Both the position numbers and the translations under genes were made by a program. 43,916 nucleotides of DNA from an uncultured Eubacteriales bacterium (lineage in GTDB: Bacteria; Bacillota; Clostridia; Oscillospirales; Acutalibacteraceae), in the NCBI GenBank assembly GCA_949296825.1, contig CASFQZ010000020.1, positions 1-43,916 on the forward strand, written 5' to 3'. Shown here in pieces: positions 16,451 through 23,490 of the stretch (the stretch's first letter is position 1; every line of letters begins with the position of its first letter). A model generated the notes under the pieces. That model was not told where the DNA came from. It saw nothing but the letters and a program-made list of their open reading frames with translations, and did no database searches.

Positions 16451-16479
16451 ATGGTATCATGCCCGCCGCCGCTTGTCAA
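16451..16479 (-). promoter_or_regulatory. Sigma-A promoter of the pyr operon
   Basis: Perfect TTGACA (16474-16479), 17-bp spacer and an extended -10, TG-A-TACCAT (core 16451-16456), on the minus strand. The leader to pyrC is only about 40 bases, with no room for a PyrR anti-antiterminator/terminator set, and no UMP-sensing hairpin is seen. Confidence 0.85.
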
Positions 16480-16491
16480 GTCCGACCGGCA

Positions 16492-16526
16492 CACAATAAG
16501 CGGCGGGGACGCCGCCGCTTCTTGTG
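16492..16526 (-). terminator. Hairpin terminator after the TIM-barrel operon
   Basis: A 9-bp stem AAGCGGCGG/CCGCCGCTT extends through one mismatch into CACAA/TTGTG, giving a long hairpin just 10 bases after the stop of the 16537-17502 gene. The T-run is poor (ATTGTG), so termination may be incomplete. Confidence 0.65.
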
Positions 16527-16536
16527 CAAAATGTTC

Positions 16537-17502
16537 TTATACCCACCACATGGCGCCGGGCTGCTCGTTCATCAGGCAGCGCTTGAGCATATGGACAGCG
16601 CGCTCCAGGCCTTCGCTCTTGCTCATCAGCGAATCCTCATGCTCGATGGAGATGGCGTAATCGTAGCCGACCATGCGCAGATTGCTGATAATATCCTTCC
16701 AATACAGCTCGTCGTTGCCGTAGCCCACCGAACGGAAGACCCAGGAGCGATGGATCTCGTCCTTATAGGGCTTGGTATCCAATACGCCGTTGACCTGCGT
16801 ATTGTACTTGTCCACGCGGGTATCCTTGGCGTGGAAATGGAAGATCGCCTCGCCCAGGGCGCGGATCACCGCCACCGGCTCCATGCCCTGCCAGATCAGA
16901 TGGCTTGGGTCCAGATTGGCGCCGATCTCCTTACCGATTTCCCGGCGGATGCGCAGCATGGATTCGGTATTATAGACGCAGAAGCCCGGATGCAGCTCAA
17001 AGGCGATTTTATCCACGCCGTGCTCTTTGGCAAAGGACACAAATTTCGCCCAATAGGGCAGCAGCACATCGTTCCACTGATAGTCCAAAATTTCACCGAA
17101 ATCATTGGGCCAGGGGCAGGTCACCCAGTTGGGATATTTGGAATTGGGCGAGTCGCCGGGGCAGCCGGAAAAGGTATTGATCTGATGAACGCCCAGCTTT
17201 TCCGCCAGAAGCACCGCATCGCGCATTTCCCGGTCAAATTTCTCCGCCACCGCCGCGTCCGGATGGACCGGATTGCCGTGGCAGCTGATGGCACTGATCT
17301 GCACATTGTATTTCTGAATGGCATCCTTAAATTTCTGCAGCTCCGTCTCGCTGTGCAGCAGCACCGCCGGGTCGGCGTGCTGTTTGCCCGGGAAACCGCC
17401 CGCGCCGATCTCCACCATCTCAATGCCCAGAGATGTAAAGTATTTCAGCGCCTCCTCCAGCGGCAGCTCGCCGAGCATATTGGTCAAAACACCTAATTTC
17501 AT
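16537..17502 (-). CDS. Xylose-isomerase-like TIM-barrel protein (sugar isomerase/epimerase family)
   Basis: A 321-residue member of the AP-endonuclease-2/xylose isomerase-like superfamily. Likely divalent-metal ligands are visible: FELHPG (Glu), ANLDPSH (Asp, His), FHFHAKDT (His) and ISIEHED (Glu). It resembles inositol- or keto-sugar isomerases and epimerases. It is larger than its two neighbours, with an insertion after FHAKDT. AAGGAG lies eight bases before the start, and it is 20 bases after the preceding gene. Last gene of a four-gene unit led by a Gfo/Idh/MocA dehydrogenase. The substrate is unknown; a cytoplasmic sugar or keto-sugar is likely because no signal peptide is seen. Confidence 0.85.
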   Translation of the reverse strand: MKLGVLTNMLGELPLEEALKYFTSLGIEMVEIGAGGFPGKQHADPAVLLHSETELQKFKDAIQKYNVQISAISCHGNPVHPDAAVAEKFDREMRDAVLLAEKLGVHQINTFSGCPGDSPNSKYPNWVTCPWPNDFGEILDYQWNDVLLPYWAKFVSFAKEHGVDKIAFELHPGFCVYNTESMLRIRREIGKEIGANLDPSHLIWQGMEPVAVIRALGEAIFHFHAKDTRVDKYNTQVNGVLDTKPYKDEIHRSWVFRSVGYGNDELYWKDIISNLRMVGYDYAISIEHEDSLMSKSEGLERAVHMLKRCLMNEQPGAMWWV

Positions 17503-17522
17503 TGGATTCTCTCCTTGCCTGA

Positions 17523-18254
17523 TTAAAAATTCTTTTTCAAATATTGAATACTGCGGGTCACATCGGAAATCCCGTCGGGTACCGGGTCATCGTTTTCAAC
17601 AATGATCCACTCCATGCCGATTGCCTCCGACGCCTCCATGACGGCGGCGATATCGTTCTGCCCTTCGCCGATGGCGCAGGGCTTGCCGTCGTTGCCGTCT
17701 TTCAGATGCACCAGGCAGATCCTGTCGGCATTGTCCTTCAGGAAGGCTTTGTTGTCAATGCCCGCATAGAAGCTCCAATAGGTATCGATTTCCAGATAAC
17801 AGACCTCTTTCAGCCGGTGGATGATCCATGCATCGCTTTTCGAACCTTTCGCCGGAGCAAATTCATGGGTATGATTATGAAAATAGACCTTCATGCCCGC
17901 CTCTTCGCAGACCTTTTCGGCATTTGCAAGGATTTTCAACGCTTTTTCCAGCTTGCGCTCGCTGAAAATATCCGCGCCACCGATGCCGATCTGACGGCAG
18001 CCCAGCGTCCGGTAATAGGCAATGGTCTTCGCCAGGTTTTTTTCCTCATAATTTTCCAGTCCGATATGGGTGCCCACCACAGTAAGTCCCAGCTCATCCA
18101 GACGGGCTTTCAGAACGTCGGCAGGCAGGTCCTGCACGCCGGCAAACTCCACGCCCTCATAACCGGCTTGGCGCACCTTACCCAGCGCGGCAAGCAAATC
18201 GTCGCCGTTTTTGATGCCGTCGCGGACCGAATACATTTGCAGCGCGTATTTCAT
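17523..18254 (-). CDS. Xylose-isomerase-like TIM-barrel protein (second paralogue)
   Basis: 243 residues. Superfamily metal motifs are clear: YFHNHTHEF (His/Glu), LEIDTYW (Glu, Asp), CLVHLKDG (His) and IVENDDP (Glu). The N-terminus MKYALQMYSVRDGI is that of the common sugar phosphate isomerase/epimerase group. AGGAGG is seven bases upstream, and the ATG overlaps the preceding stop (ATGA), so translation is coupled. It is only distantly similar to the proteins on either side, so the three probably do different steps. Confidence 0.87.
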   Translation of the reverse strand: MKYALQMYSVRDGIKNGDDLLAALGKVRQAGYEGVEFAGVQDLPADVLKARLDELGLTVVGTHIGLENYEEKNLAKTIAYYRTLGCRQIGIGGADIFSERKLEKALKILANAEKVCEEAGMKVYFHNHTHEFAPAKGSKSDAWIIHRLKEVCYLEIDTYWSFYAGIDNKAFLKDNADRICLVHLKDGNDGKPCAIGEGQNDIAAVMEASEAIGMEWIIVENDDPVPDGISDVTRSIQYLKKNF

Positions 18255-19069
18255 GCGTTGTCCTCCTCGCCTTCTCGATACAGCATTTCGTTAAAATAGC
18301 GAATGGTATAGCGAACGCCCCAGTCGCCGAGCTTCCCCTTCCACACGCCGGAATGGGGCTCGATGCTGAGCATACCATCATATTTTTTGGCATACAGCAG
18401 CCCCAGGACCGGCTGCCAACGGATGCAGTCCAGCCCGGCAGGCGGATCGTCCACATGGTGACCGGCGACATTGATTGTGCCCTTGAGGTGGAAATGCAGG
18501 ATCCGGTCGCCCCAGCGGTCGATCTCCTCCAGATATTTCCCGCTGCCGCAGTTGACGCAGTGCGACGGGTCATACTTGATGCCCAGCGCCGGGATTGCAC
18601 CATGGATCAGCTCCCACTCTTTGGGGGTTCGCACAAAATTATCCCAGTCGCAATTGACCGTGGCAACCTTTACGCCCCTGGTTTCGGCGTAAGCGACGGT
18701 TTTTTCCAAAAACTCTCTGGCACATTCGATATTGGTCAGATAAGGCAGGGATTTGATATAGTTCACACCGGTATTGAAAACCGGCGCGCCCAGCGCGGCG
18801 GCAATGTCAATCAGACGGCAGGTATTCTCCCACTCCGACTCGATGATTTTGCCCTCCTCGTCAATCTTAAAGGCGCCCCAGCGCCCCAGTGCGCCGAGCT
18901 TGACGCCGTATTCGCGGTAAGCGTCTAAAAGCTCCGGCACGGCTTTTTCCAGCAAGGAAACATCCTTGCCGACATTATAACAATATTCCACATAGCCGAG
19001 CCCTTTTTCCGCCGTCTGGCGGACGTCTTCCACCGTCGGTTCGGCAATGATCCCTAATTTCATCGCCAT
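18251..19069 (-). CDS. Xylose-isomerase-like TIM-barrel protein (third paralogue)
   Basis: 272 residues. Motifs are VNCDWDNF, KYDPSHCVNCGSGKY (Asp, His), LHFHLKG (His) and SIEPHSG (Glu). The KYDPSH and FHLKG pattern is that of the group often annotated sugar phosphate isomerase. AAAGGAG stands eight bases before the ATG at 19069; the ATG six bases further in is less well spaced. Second gene of the unit, 20 bases after the dehydrogenase gene and overlapping the next gene by four bases. Confidence 0.85.
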   Translation of the reverse strand: MAMKLGIIAEPTVEDVRQTAEKGLGYVEYCYNVGKDVSLLEKAVPELLDAYREYGVKLGALGRWGAFKIDEEGKIIESEWENTCRLIDIAAALGAPVFNTGVNYIKSLPYLTNIECAREFLEKTVAYAETRGVKVATVNCDWDNFVRTPKEWELIHGAIPALGIKYDPSHCVNCGSGKYLEEIDRWGDRILHFHLKGTINVAGHHVDDPPAGLDCIRWQPVLGLLYAKKYDGMLSIEPHSGVWKGKLGDWGVRYTIRYFNEMLYREGEEDNA

Positions 19070-19089
19070 GACAAAAGCTCCTTTCGCGC

Positions 19090-20178
19090 TCAATCGTCAA
19101 AATAGACAGGCTGTCCGGTCTTGGCGGAAGTATAGATCGCCTCAAGAATTCTGGTAACAGTATACGCCTGTTCGGGATAAACGCACTGCGCGCCCTTCCC
19201 CAGACAGGCATCGATCCAAATGCGCGCATCCAGGAAGGACGGGTCGGAATCATCCGCGCCGTCATAGAATGCCACGCCGCCCGCCTTCATATCGGGCTTT
19301 GCGATGACCTGTCTGCCGTTTTTGACATAGTTAACGGTCACGCCGTCCAACGTATCCAATCCGCCCTTGTCGCCGCAAAGCAGAAATTTCGCCTCGTTGG
19401 ACTTGGAGATGTTCAGCGCCCAACTGGACTCCAGCGTAATGACCGCGCCGTTCTGCATCACGATATAGCCGAACGCCGAATCCTCCACGGTGAACTCCTT
19501 CGGATCCCAATCGCCCCATGCGTTGGCGGTGTTCTTCTGCTCCGCCAGCTTGCGGAAGGTATTGCCGACAACCATCTTCGGCTTATAATTGTTCATCATC
19601 CAGAGCGTCAGATCCAGCGCGTGGGTACCGATGTCAATCAGCGGACCGCCGCCCTGCTCATATTCATTCAAAAATACGCCCCAGGTCGGCACGGCTCTTC
19701 TGCGCAGGGCAAAGGCCTTCGCAAAGTAAATATCGCCCAGCTCGCCGTCCTCGCAAAGCTGCTTGGCATAGCGGTTGGTCGCCGCCTGCCGGTTCTGGTA
19801 TCCGATCGAAAGCAGCTTGCCGGTGCGTTTGGCAGCGTCACACATGGCTTTTGCCTCTTCGGCGGTTTTTGCCATGGGTTTTTCGCACATTACGTGCTTG
19901 CCGGCTTCCAGCGCGTCAATGGTGATAAAGCTGTGCGAGCGGTTCGGCGTGCAGACATGAACCACATCAATGCTCTTATCCTTTAACAGCTCCTTGTAAT
20001 CCTCATAAACGGCAGCGTCCGGGGTGCCGTAGTCCTCCTTTGCTTTTTCGGCGCGCGCAACAATAATATCGCAGAACGCAACCATCTCCACCTCCGGAAT
20101 CTTTTTCAGCGAAGGCATATGCTTGCCGTTGGCAATGCCGCCGCAGCCGATGATACCGATTTTCAACTTCTTTTCCAT
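19090..20178 (-). CDS. Gfo/Idh/MocA family NAD(P)-dependent oxidoreductase
   Basis: 362-residue sugar or inositol dehydrogenase-like enzyme. A Rossmann domain with GIIGCGGIANGKH (8-20) is followed by the family's EKP motif (E99-P101, catalytic lysine at K100) and the active-site DIGTHALDL (D181, H185) in the C-terminal domain. AGGAGG precedes the start by ten bases. First gene of the unit containing three TIM-barrel proteins. In known systems this family oxidises ring hydroxyls, for example C3 of glycosides, and TIM-barrel partners isomerise or cleave the keto product. Its actual substrate is not deducible. Confidence 0.92.
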   Translation of the reverse strand: MEKKLKIGIIGCGGIANGKHMPSLKKIPEVEMVAFCDIIVARAEKAKEDYGTPDAAVYEDYKELLKDKSIDVVHVCTPNRSHSFITIDALEAGKHVMCEKPMAKTAEEAKAMCDAAKRTGKLLSIGYQNRQAATNRYAKQLCEDGELGDIYFAKAFALRRRAVPTWGVFLNEYEQGGGPLIDIGTHALDLTLWMMNNYKPKMVVGNTFRKLAEQKNTANAWGDWDPKEFTVEDSAFGYIVMQNGAVITLESSWALNISKSNEAKFLLCGDKGGLDTLDGVTVNYVKNGRQVIAKPDMKAGGVAFYDGADDSDPSFLDARIWIDACLGKGAQCVYPEQAYTVTRILEAIYTSAKTGQPVYFDD

Positions 20179-20235
20179 AATAAAAATACCTCCTGTAAAG
20201 CCTCTCCGTAGAGAAAATTTTCCTCTATCATTTCA

Positions 20236-20263
20236 ATTATACGATACCCCCGCCGGATTGCAA
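20236..20263 (-). promoter_or_regulatory. Sigma-A promoter of the dehydrogenase/TIM-barrel unit
   Basis: TTGCAA (20258-20263), 16-bp spacer, perfect TATAAT (20236-20241) on the minus strand, about 60 bases before the start codon. Confidence 0.8.
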
Positions 20264-20271
20264 GAAAAATA

Positions 20272-20308
20272 TAAAAAAACAAGAGCCGAAAATCAGCCCT
20301 TGTTTTTG
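20272..20308. terminator. Terminator after the second GPH symporter gene
   Basis: An 11-bp stem with two wobble pairs, ACAAGAGCCGA/TCAGCCCTTGT (20279-20289 with 20293-20303), is flanked by A7 and T5. On the minus strand it ends the 20368-21960 transcript just upstream of the next promoter. Confidence 0.85.
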
Positions 20309-20367
20309 TTGAAAATATACAAATTTTAGCTTGACGTATGTCAATTTCTCTAAAAACCGCAGGTTGT

Positions 20368-21960
20368 TTACAGCTCCTGCTTCTTTTCGCCGATTGCCAT
20401 TTGCTCCTTGGCAAGCTCCGCCATATCCTCCGCGCTGCCGCTGGTAGCGATTTTGGAGAGCTTGGCGCGGCGCTCCAGGAGCTCGGAATACATCCGCTCC
20501 TTCTTTTTGCCGTCCAGATCATAAAACAGCATCGGGATACAGGAAATGACCGTAGTCACCATCGGGATCGCCGAATACATGGCGAAGATATAGAACTGGG
20601 TCTTGTCGCTCTGCTTCTGTCCCTGGACATAGAGCGTCTGATCATAGCCGATCAGCTCTTTGATTTTCAGGGTCAGGGCGTTGGTGAAAATACTCGCCAG
20701 CTTAGTCGCCAGCCCCTTCGCCACGCCGGTCATCGCCTCGGTGCGGTAGCCGTTTTTCCACTCGCAGTAGTCCATGGCTTCGTTGTTCATCTCCGTGGGA
20801 ATGACCTTACGCACCCCATAGAACAACATAAAGACAATTTCCCAAATCGTCAGCGCGATACCCATAGGTACGATTCGCTTATACATCCCGTTATGCACGC
20901 CGCCGATACAGCCGAACAGGAATACCAGGAACAGCACCACATCGCCGATGTGCTTGCCGGCGATATACAGGAACCGGGAGGAATACTTACGCCGGAACCA
21001 CGGCACAATCAAATAGGACACCGGATGAATGATCGACCCGGGGATGCCGGTGATCATGCCCAGCGACGCGAAGTTCAGCACGTCGATGAAATAGTCCGAC
21101 TTGCTGCCGCCCAGACTGAAGCTGCCGAGAATATTCTCCAACGTCATCAAAAGAATCGGCTTGTTGGTCACGATGGATTTAATTCCCTGTCGGATGCTCG
21201 GGCGCTCCACGGACTGCATGACCCGCTCCCGGGCGATGGTATTAAACCAAAGGGACGCACCGCCGCTGACGACGGAGGTGAACACACCCATGCCCACGAA
21301 AATCGTCAGGTACATATCGTTGATGGTCTTGCCGGCGCCAGGCTTTAAGATATTATTGCCGACCAGGTCGATGATTACTGTCATGATCTGCTCGGGCAGC
21401 TTTTCGCCCAAAAAGCCGGAGAAGAAATTCGCCAGCGTAATCAGCCGCGTTCGATCCACCGGATGGGGAGTGATTGTGGCAATCAACCCCGTCTGGGCAA
21501 TGGACTGGAAGGTGCCGATTCCCTCACGCACCAGCCCCAGCACCATATACGCGATAAACTTCGGTATGCTCGCGGGCGCGGCATGGGGGAAGAACAGCGG
21601 CAGCAGCCAGTAAATACAGGTCAGAATGGTGCCGGGACCGGCAAGCAGCACCAGATAGGGCTTGAATTTACCCCAACGGGTGCGGGTCTTATCGACAATG
21701 GCGCCGGTAAAGACATCGTTCACCACATCCCAGATACCATTGATGATCGTAAAGATCTGCTGCAAGTTGAAATCAATCTGCAAAATATTGGTCACGAACC
21801 GCGCGTTATAGGCGTTGATATTAAAGGATTGCGCCATGTCCCAAATGACATAGCCCACGGTTTCCTTTCTGCCGACGTACCGCCGGTTTTCCGCCACATA
21901 ACTATGACCGTCCGCATCGGTCACCCGTACTTCGGGGGTCGCGTGTTCCTGATCCGCCAT
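20368..21960 (-). CDS. MFS transporter, GPH symporter family
   Basis: 530-residue polytopic membrane protein. The GPH signature is clear: GIWDVVNDVFTGAIVDKTRTRWGKFKPY contains the D-x-T-x-x-x-G-K loop. The C-terminal FYDLDGKKKERMYSELLERRAKL marks the tail. A hydrophilic N-terminal stretch of about 40 residues precedes helix 1. GAGGAGG lies eight bases before the ATG at 21960; another ATG six bases upstream is too close to it. It lies upstream of the dehydrogenase/TIM-barrel unit in the same orientation but has its own promoter and terminator. It may import that unit's substrate, but this is inference. Confidence 0.87.
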   Translation of the reverse strand: MADQEHATPEVRVTDADGHSYVAENRRYVGRKETVGYVIWDMAQSFNINAYNARFVTNILQIDFNLQQIFTIINGIWDVVNDVFTGAIVDKTRTRWGKFKPYLVLLAGPGTILTCIYWLLPLFFPHAAPASIPKFIAYMVLGLVREGIGTFQSIAQTGLIATITPHPVDRTRLITLANFFSGFLGEKLPEQIMTVIIDLVGNNILKPGAGKTINDMYLTIFVGMGVFTSVVSGGASLWFNTIARERVMQSVERPSIRQGIKSIVTNKPILLMTLENILGSFSLGGSKSDYFIDVLNFASLGMITGIPGSIIHPVSYLIVPWFRRKYSSRFLYIAGKHIGDVVLFLVFLFGCIGGVHNGMYKRIVPMGIALTIWEIVFMLFYGVRKVIPTEMNNEAMDYCEWKNGYRTEAMTGVAKGLATKLASIFTNALTLKIKELIGYDQTLYVQGQKQSDKTQFYIFAMYSAIPMVTTVISCIPMLFYDLDGKKKERMYSELLERRAKLSKIATSGSAEDMAELAKEQMAIGEKKQEL

Positions 21961-21979
21961 GGTCATCGCCTCCTCAAGG

Positions 21980-22006
21980 AAATGATACAAAATGATTTTA
22001 TCATTT
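21980..22006. promoter_or_regulatory. Inverted repeat (candidate operator) over the symporter -10 region
   Basis: Perfect 8-bp arms AAATGATA (21980-21987) and TATCATTT (21999-22006) cover the -10 box and the likely start site. Binding of a dimeric regulator here would repress the symporter gene. No regulator gene is seen nearby. Confidence 0.5.
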
Positions 22007-22023
22007 CTTTCTACATTTTTCAA
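21995..22023 (-). promoter_or_regulatory. Sigma-A promoter of the second GPH symporter gene
   Basis: TTGAAA (22018-22023), 17-bp spacer, TAAAAT (21995-22000) on the minus strand. Confidence 0.75.
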
Positions 22024-22101
22024 GTATTTTTCAGAAGATTTGTATGTTATTTTCCTGCAAATTGATTTTTTTACCTGCCTTGCGGCGCAGGAAAGAATAG
22101 C

Positions 22102-22130
22102 TTGACGAAAAAAAAGTTTCGCAGTACAAT
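22102..22130 (+). promoter_or_regulatory. Sigma-A promoter of azlC-azlD
   Basis: TTGACG (22102-22107), 17-bp spacer, TACAAT (22125-22130), 34 bases before the azlC ATG. Confidence 0.85.
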
Positions 22131-22163
22131 AGCTTTCTGACAGAACGAAAGGACGGTGAAGGT

Positions 22164-22886
22164 ATGCTCGGGACGCATAAACAAAACTTCCTAAAGGGCG
22201 CGAGGGACGGGCTCCCGATTTTTCTGGGCTATTTCGCGGTGTCGCTGACACTGGGCATCGCGGCGAAGGCGTCGGGCATAACGGCGTTCCAAGCGATGCT
22301 GGCAAGCCTGACGAACAATACCTCCGCCGGAGAATTCATCGGCTTTACCCTGATCGCCGAGGGCGGCAGCTATCTGGAAATGGTTCTGATGGAGCTGATC
22401 GCCAACGCCCGCTATCTGCTGATGTCCTGCGCCCTCAGCCAGAAAATGGAACCCAAAACGCCAACCTGGCAGCGACTGCTAATGGGACACGGCGTGACCG
22501 ATGAGATTTTCAGCCTTTCCATCCGCGTGCCCAGCAAGCTGGACCCTTTTTATACCTATGGAGCCATCGCCGTGGCGGTGCCCGGCTGGACCAGCGGCAC
22601 CTTTTTAGGCGTGATTCTGGGCAATGTGCTGCCCGCCTCGCTGGTCAGCGCGCTGGGCGTCGGTCTTTTCGGCATGTTTGTCGCCGCCTTCATTCCTGCC
22701 GCAAAAAAAGATAAGGTTGTTGCCGGCACAGTAGCGGCAAGCTTCGCGCTAAGCTATCTCATCAATCGGCTGCCGGTTTTCGATTTTTTGTCCTCCGGCA
22801 TGAAAACCGTTCTTCTGACAGTGCTGATCGCCGGTGCGGCGGCGCTTCTGTTCCCGCGAAAGGAGGAGGCTGCCGATGGAGCATAA
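22164..22886 (+). CDS. azlC: AzlC family branched-chain amino acid exporter, large subunit
   Basis: 240-residue membrane protein with about six or seven hydrophobic segments. The family motifs GLPIFLGYFAVSLTLGIAAKASG and ELIANARYLLMSCALSQKM are present. With AzlD it forms a two-component exporter (LIV-E type) for branched-chain amino acids or analogues. The ribosome region is GGTGAAGGT directly before the ATG. Its 3' end overlaps azlD by 11 bases. Confidence 0.92.
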   Translation: MLGTHKQNFLKGARDGLPIFLGYFAVSLTLGIAAKASGITAFQAMLASLTNNTSAGEFIGFTLIAEGGSYLEMVLMELIANARYLLMSCALSQKMEPKTPTWQRLLMGHGVTDEIFSLSIRVPSKLDPFYTYGAIAVAVPGWTSGTFLGVILGNVLPASLVSALGVGLFGMFVAAFIPAAKKDKVVAGTVAASFALSYLINRLPVFDFLSSGMKTVLLTVLIAGAAALLFPRKEEAADGA

Positions 22887-23193
22887 TATATACATCTACA
22901 TTGCCCTGATGGCGGGCACAACCTACCTGATCCGCATCCTGCCCCTGACATTGATCCGGCGGGAAATCAAAAATCGCTTTATCCGCTCCTTTCTCTACTA
23001 TGTGCCCTATGTCACGCTGGCGGTTATGACCTTCCCTGCCATCCTGGACGCAACCCAGGAGCCATTGGCAGCGGCGCTGGCGCTGGTGGTTTGTATCCTG
23101 CTGGCGTATTTCGGCAAAAGCCTGTTTTTGGTCTCGGTGCTGGGCTGCGTCACGGTCTTTATCACCGAATGGATCATGCATCATCTGCTTTGA
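22876..23193 (+). CDS. azlD: AzlD family branched-chain amino acid exporter, small subunit
   Basis: 105-residue protein with four predicted membrane segments and the family pattern TYLIRILPLTLIRREIKNRFIRSFLYYVPY. The start at 22876 has GGAGG nine bases upstream, inside the azlC end; a longer frame from 22834 lacks a site. Partner of AzlC. Confidence 0.92.
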   Translation: MEHNIYIYIALMAGTTYLIRILPLTLIRREIKNRFIRSFLYYVPYVTLAVMTFPAILDATQEPLAAALALVVCILLAYFGKSLFLVSVLGCVTVFITEWIMHHLL

Positions 23194-23231
23194 CTTGCCG
23201 CGTCTTTTTTCGCCGTTTTTTCTTCCTTTTT

Positions 23232-23263
23232 GACCGGACAGAGGCTTCTGTCCGGTCTTTTCT
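23232..23263 (+). terminator. Terminator after azlD
   Basis: A perfect 11-bp stem GACCGGACAGA/TCTGTCCGGTC (23232-23242 with 23247-23257) with GGCT loop, followed by TTTTCTTT. The stretch to the next hairpin (23264-23438) shows no gene. Confidence 0.9.
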
Positions 23264-23438
23264 TTATATATAGCTCTTCGATAAGGCGCTCTGTTCGGTG
23301 CCTTTCGCCCTTTTACCTCTCCCCGCATTCTCGCAGCCCCATTGATCCTTTTGCGACAGGCGCCCGCAGCATCTTTACGGCAGGAACCGCCCGTCTTCCG
23401 TCTATAGCGCCGCTTCATTTTATAAGCTGCCCAATCGC

Positions 23439-23476
23439 AAAAAAAGACGCCGGACAGATGGATCTCTGTCCGGCGT
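23439..23476 (-). terminator. Terminator after the dockerin-lipase gene
   Basis: A perfect 12-bp stem ACGCCGGACAGA/TCTGTCCGGCGT (23447-23458 with 23465-23476), followed on the minus strand by C and seven T, 14 bases past the stop codon. Its core is the same CCGGACAGA as in the azlD terminator. Confidence 0.92.
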
Positions 23477-23490
23477 AAGGCAGGTTTGTA

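Noticed and set aside
16407-16456. PyrR-type attenuator before pyrC
   Set aside because: The leader is only about 40 bases, and no PyrR loop, antiterminator or terminator pair can be drawn.
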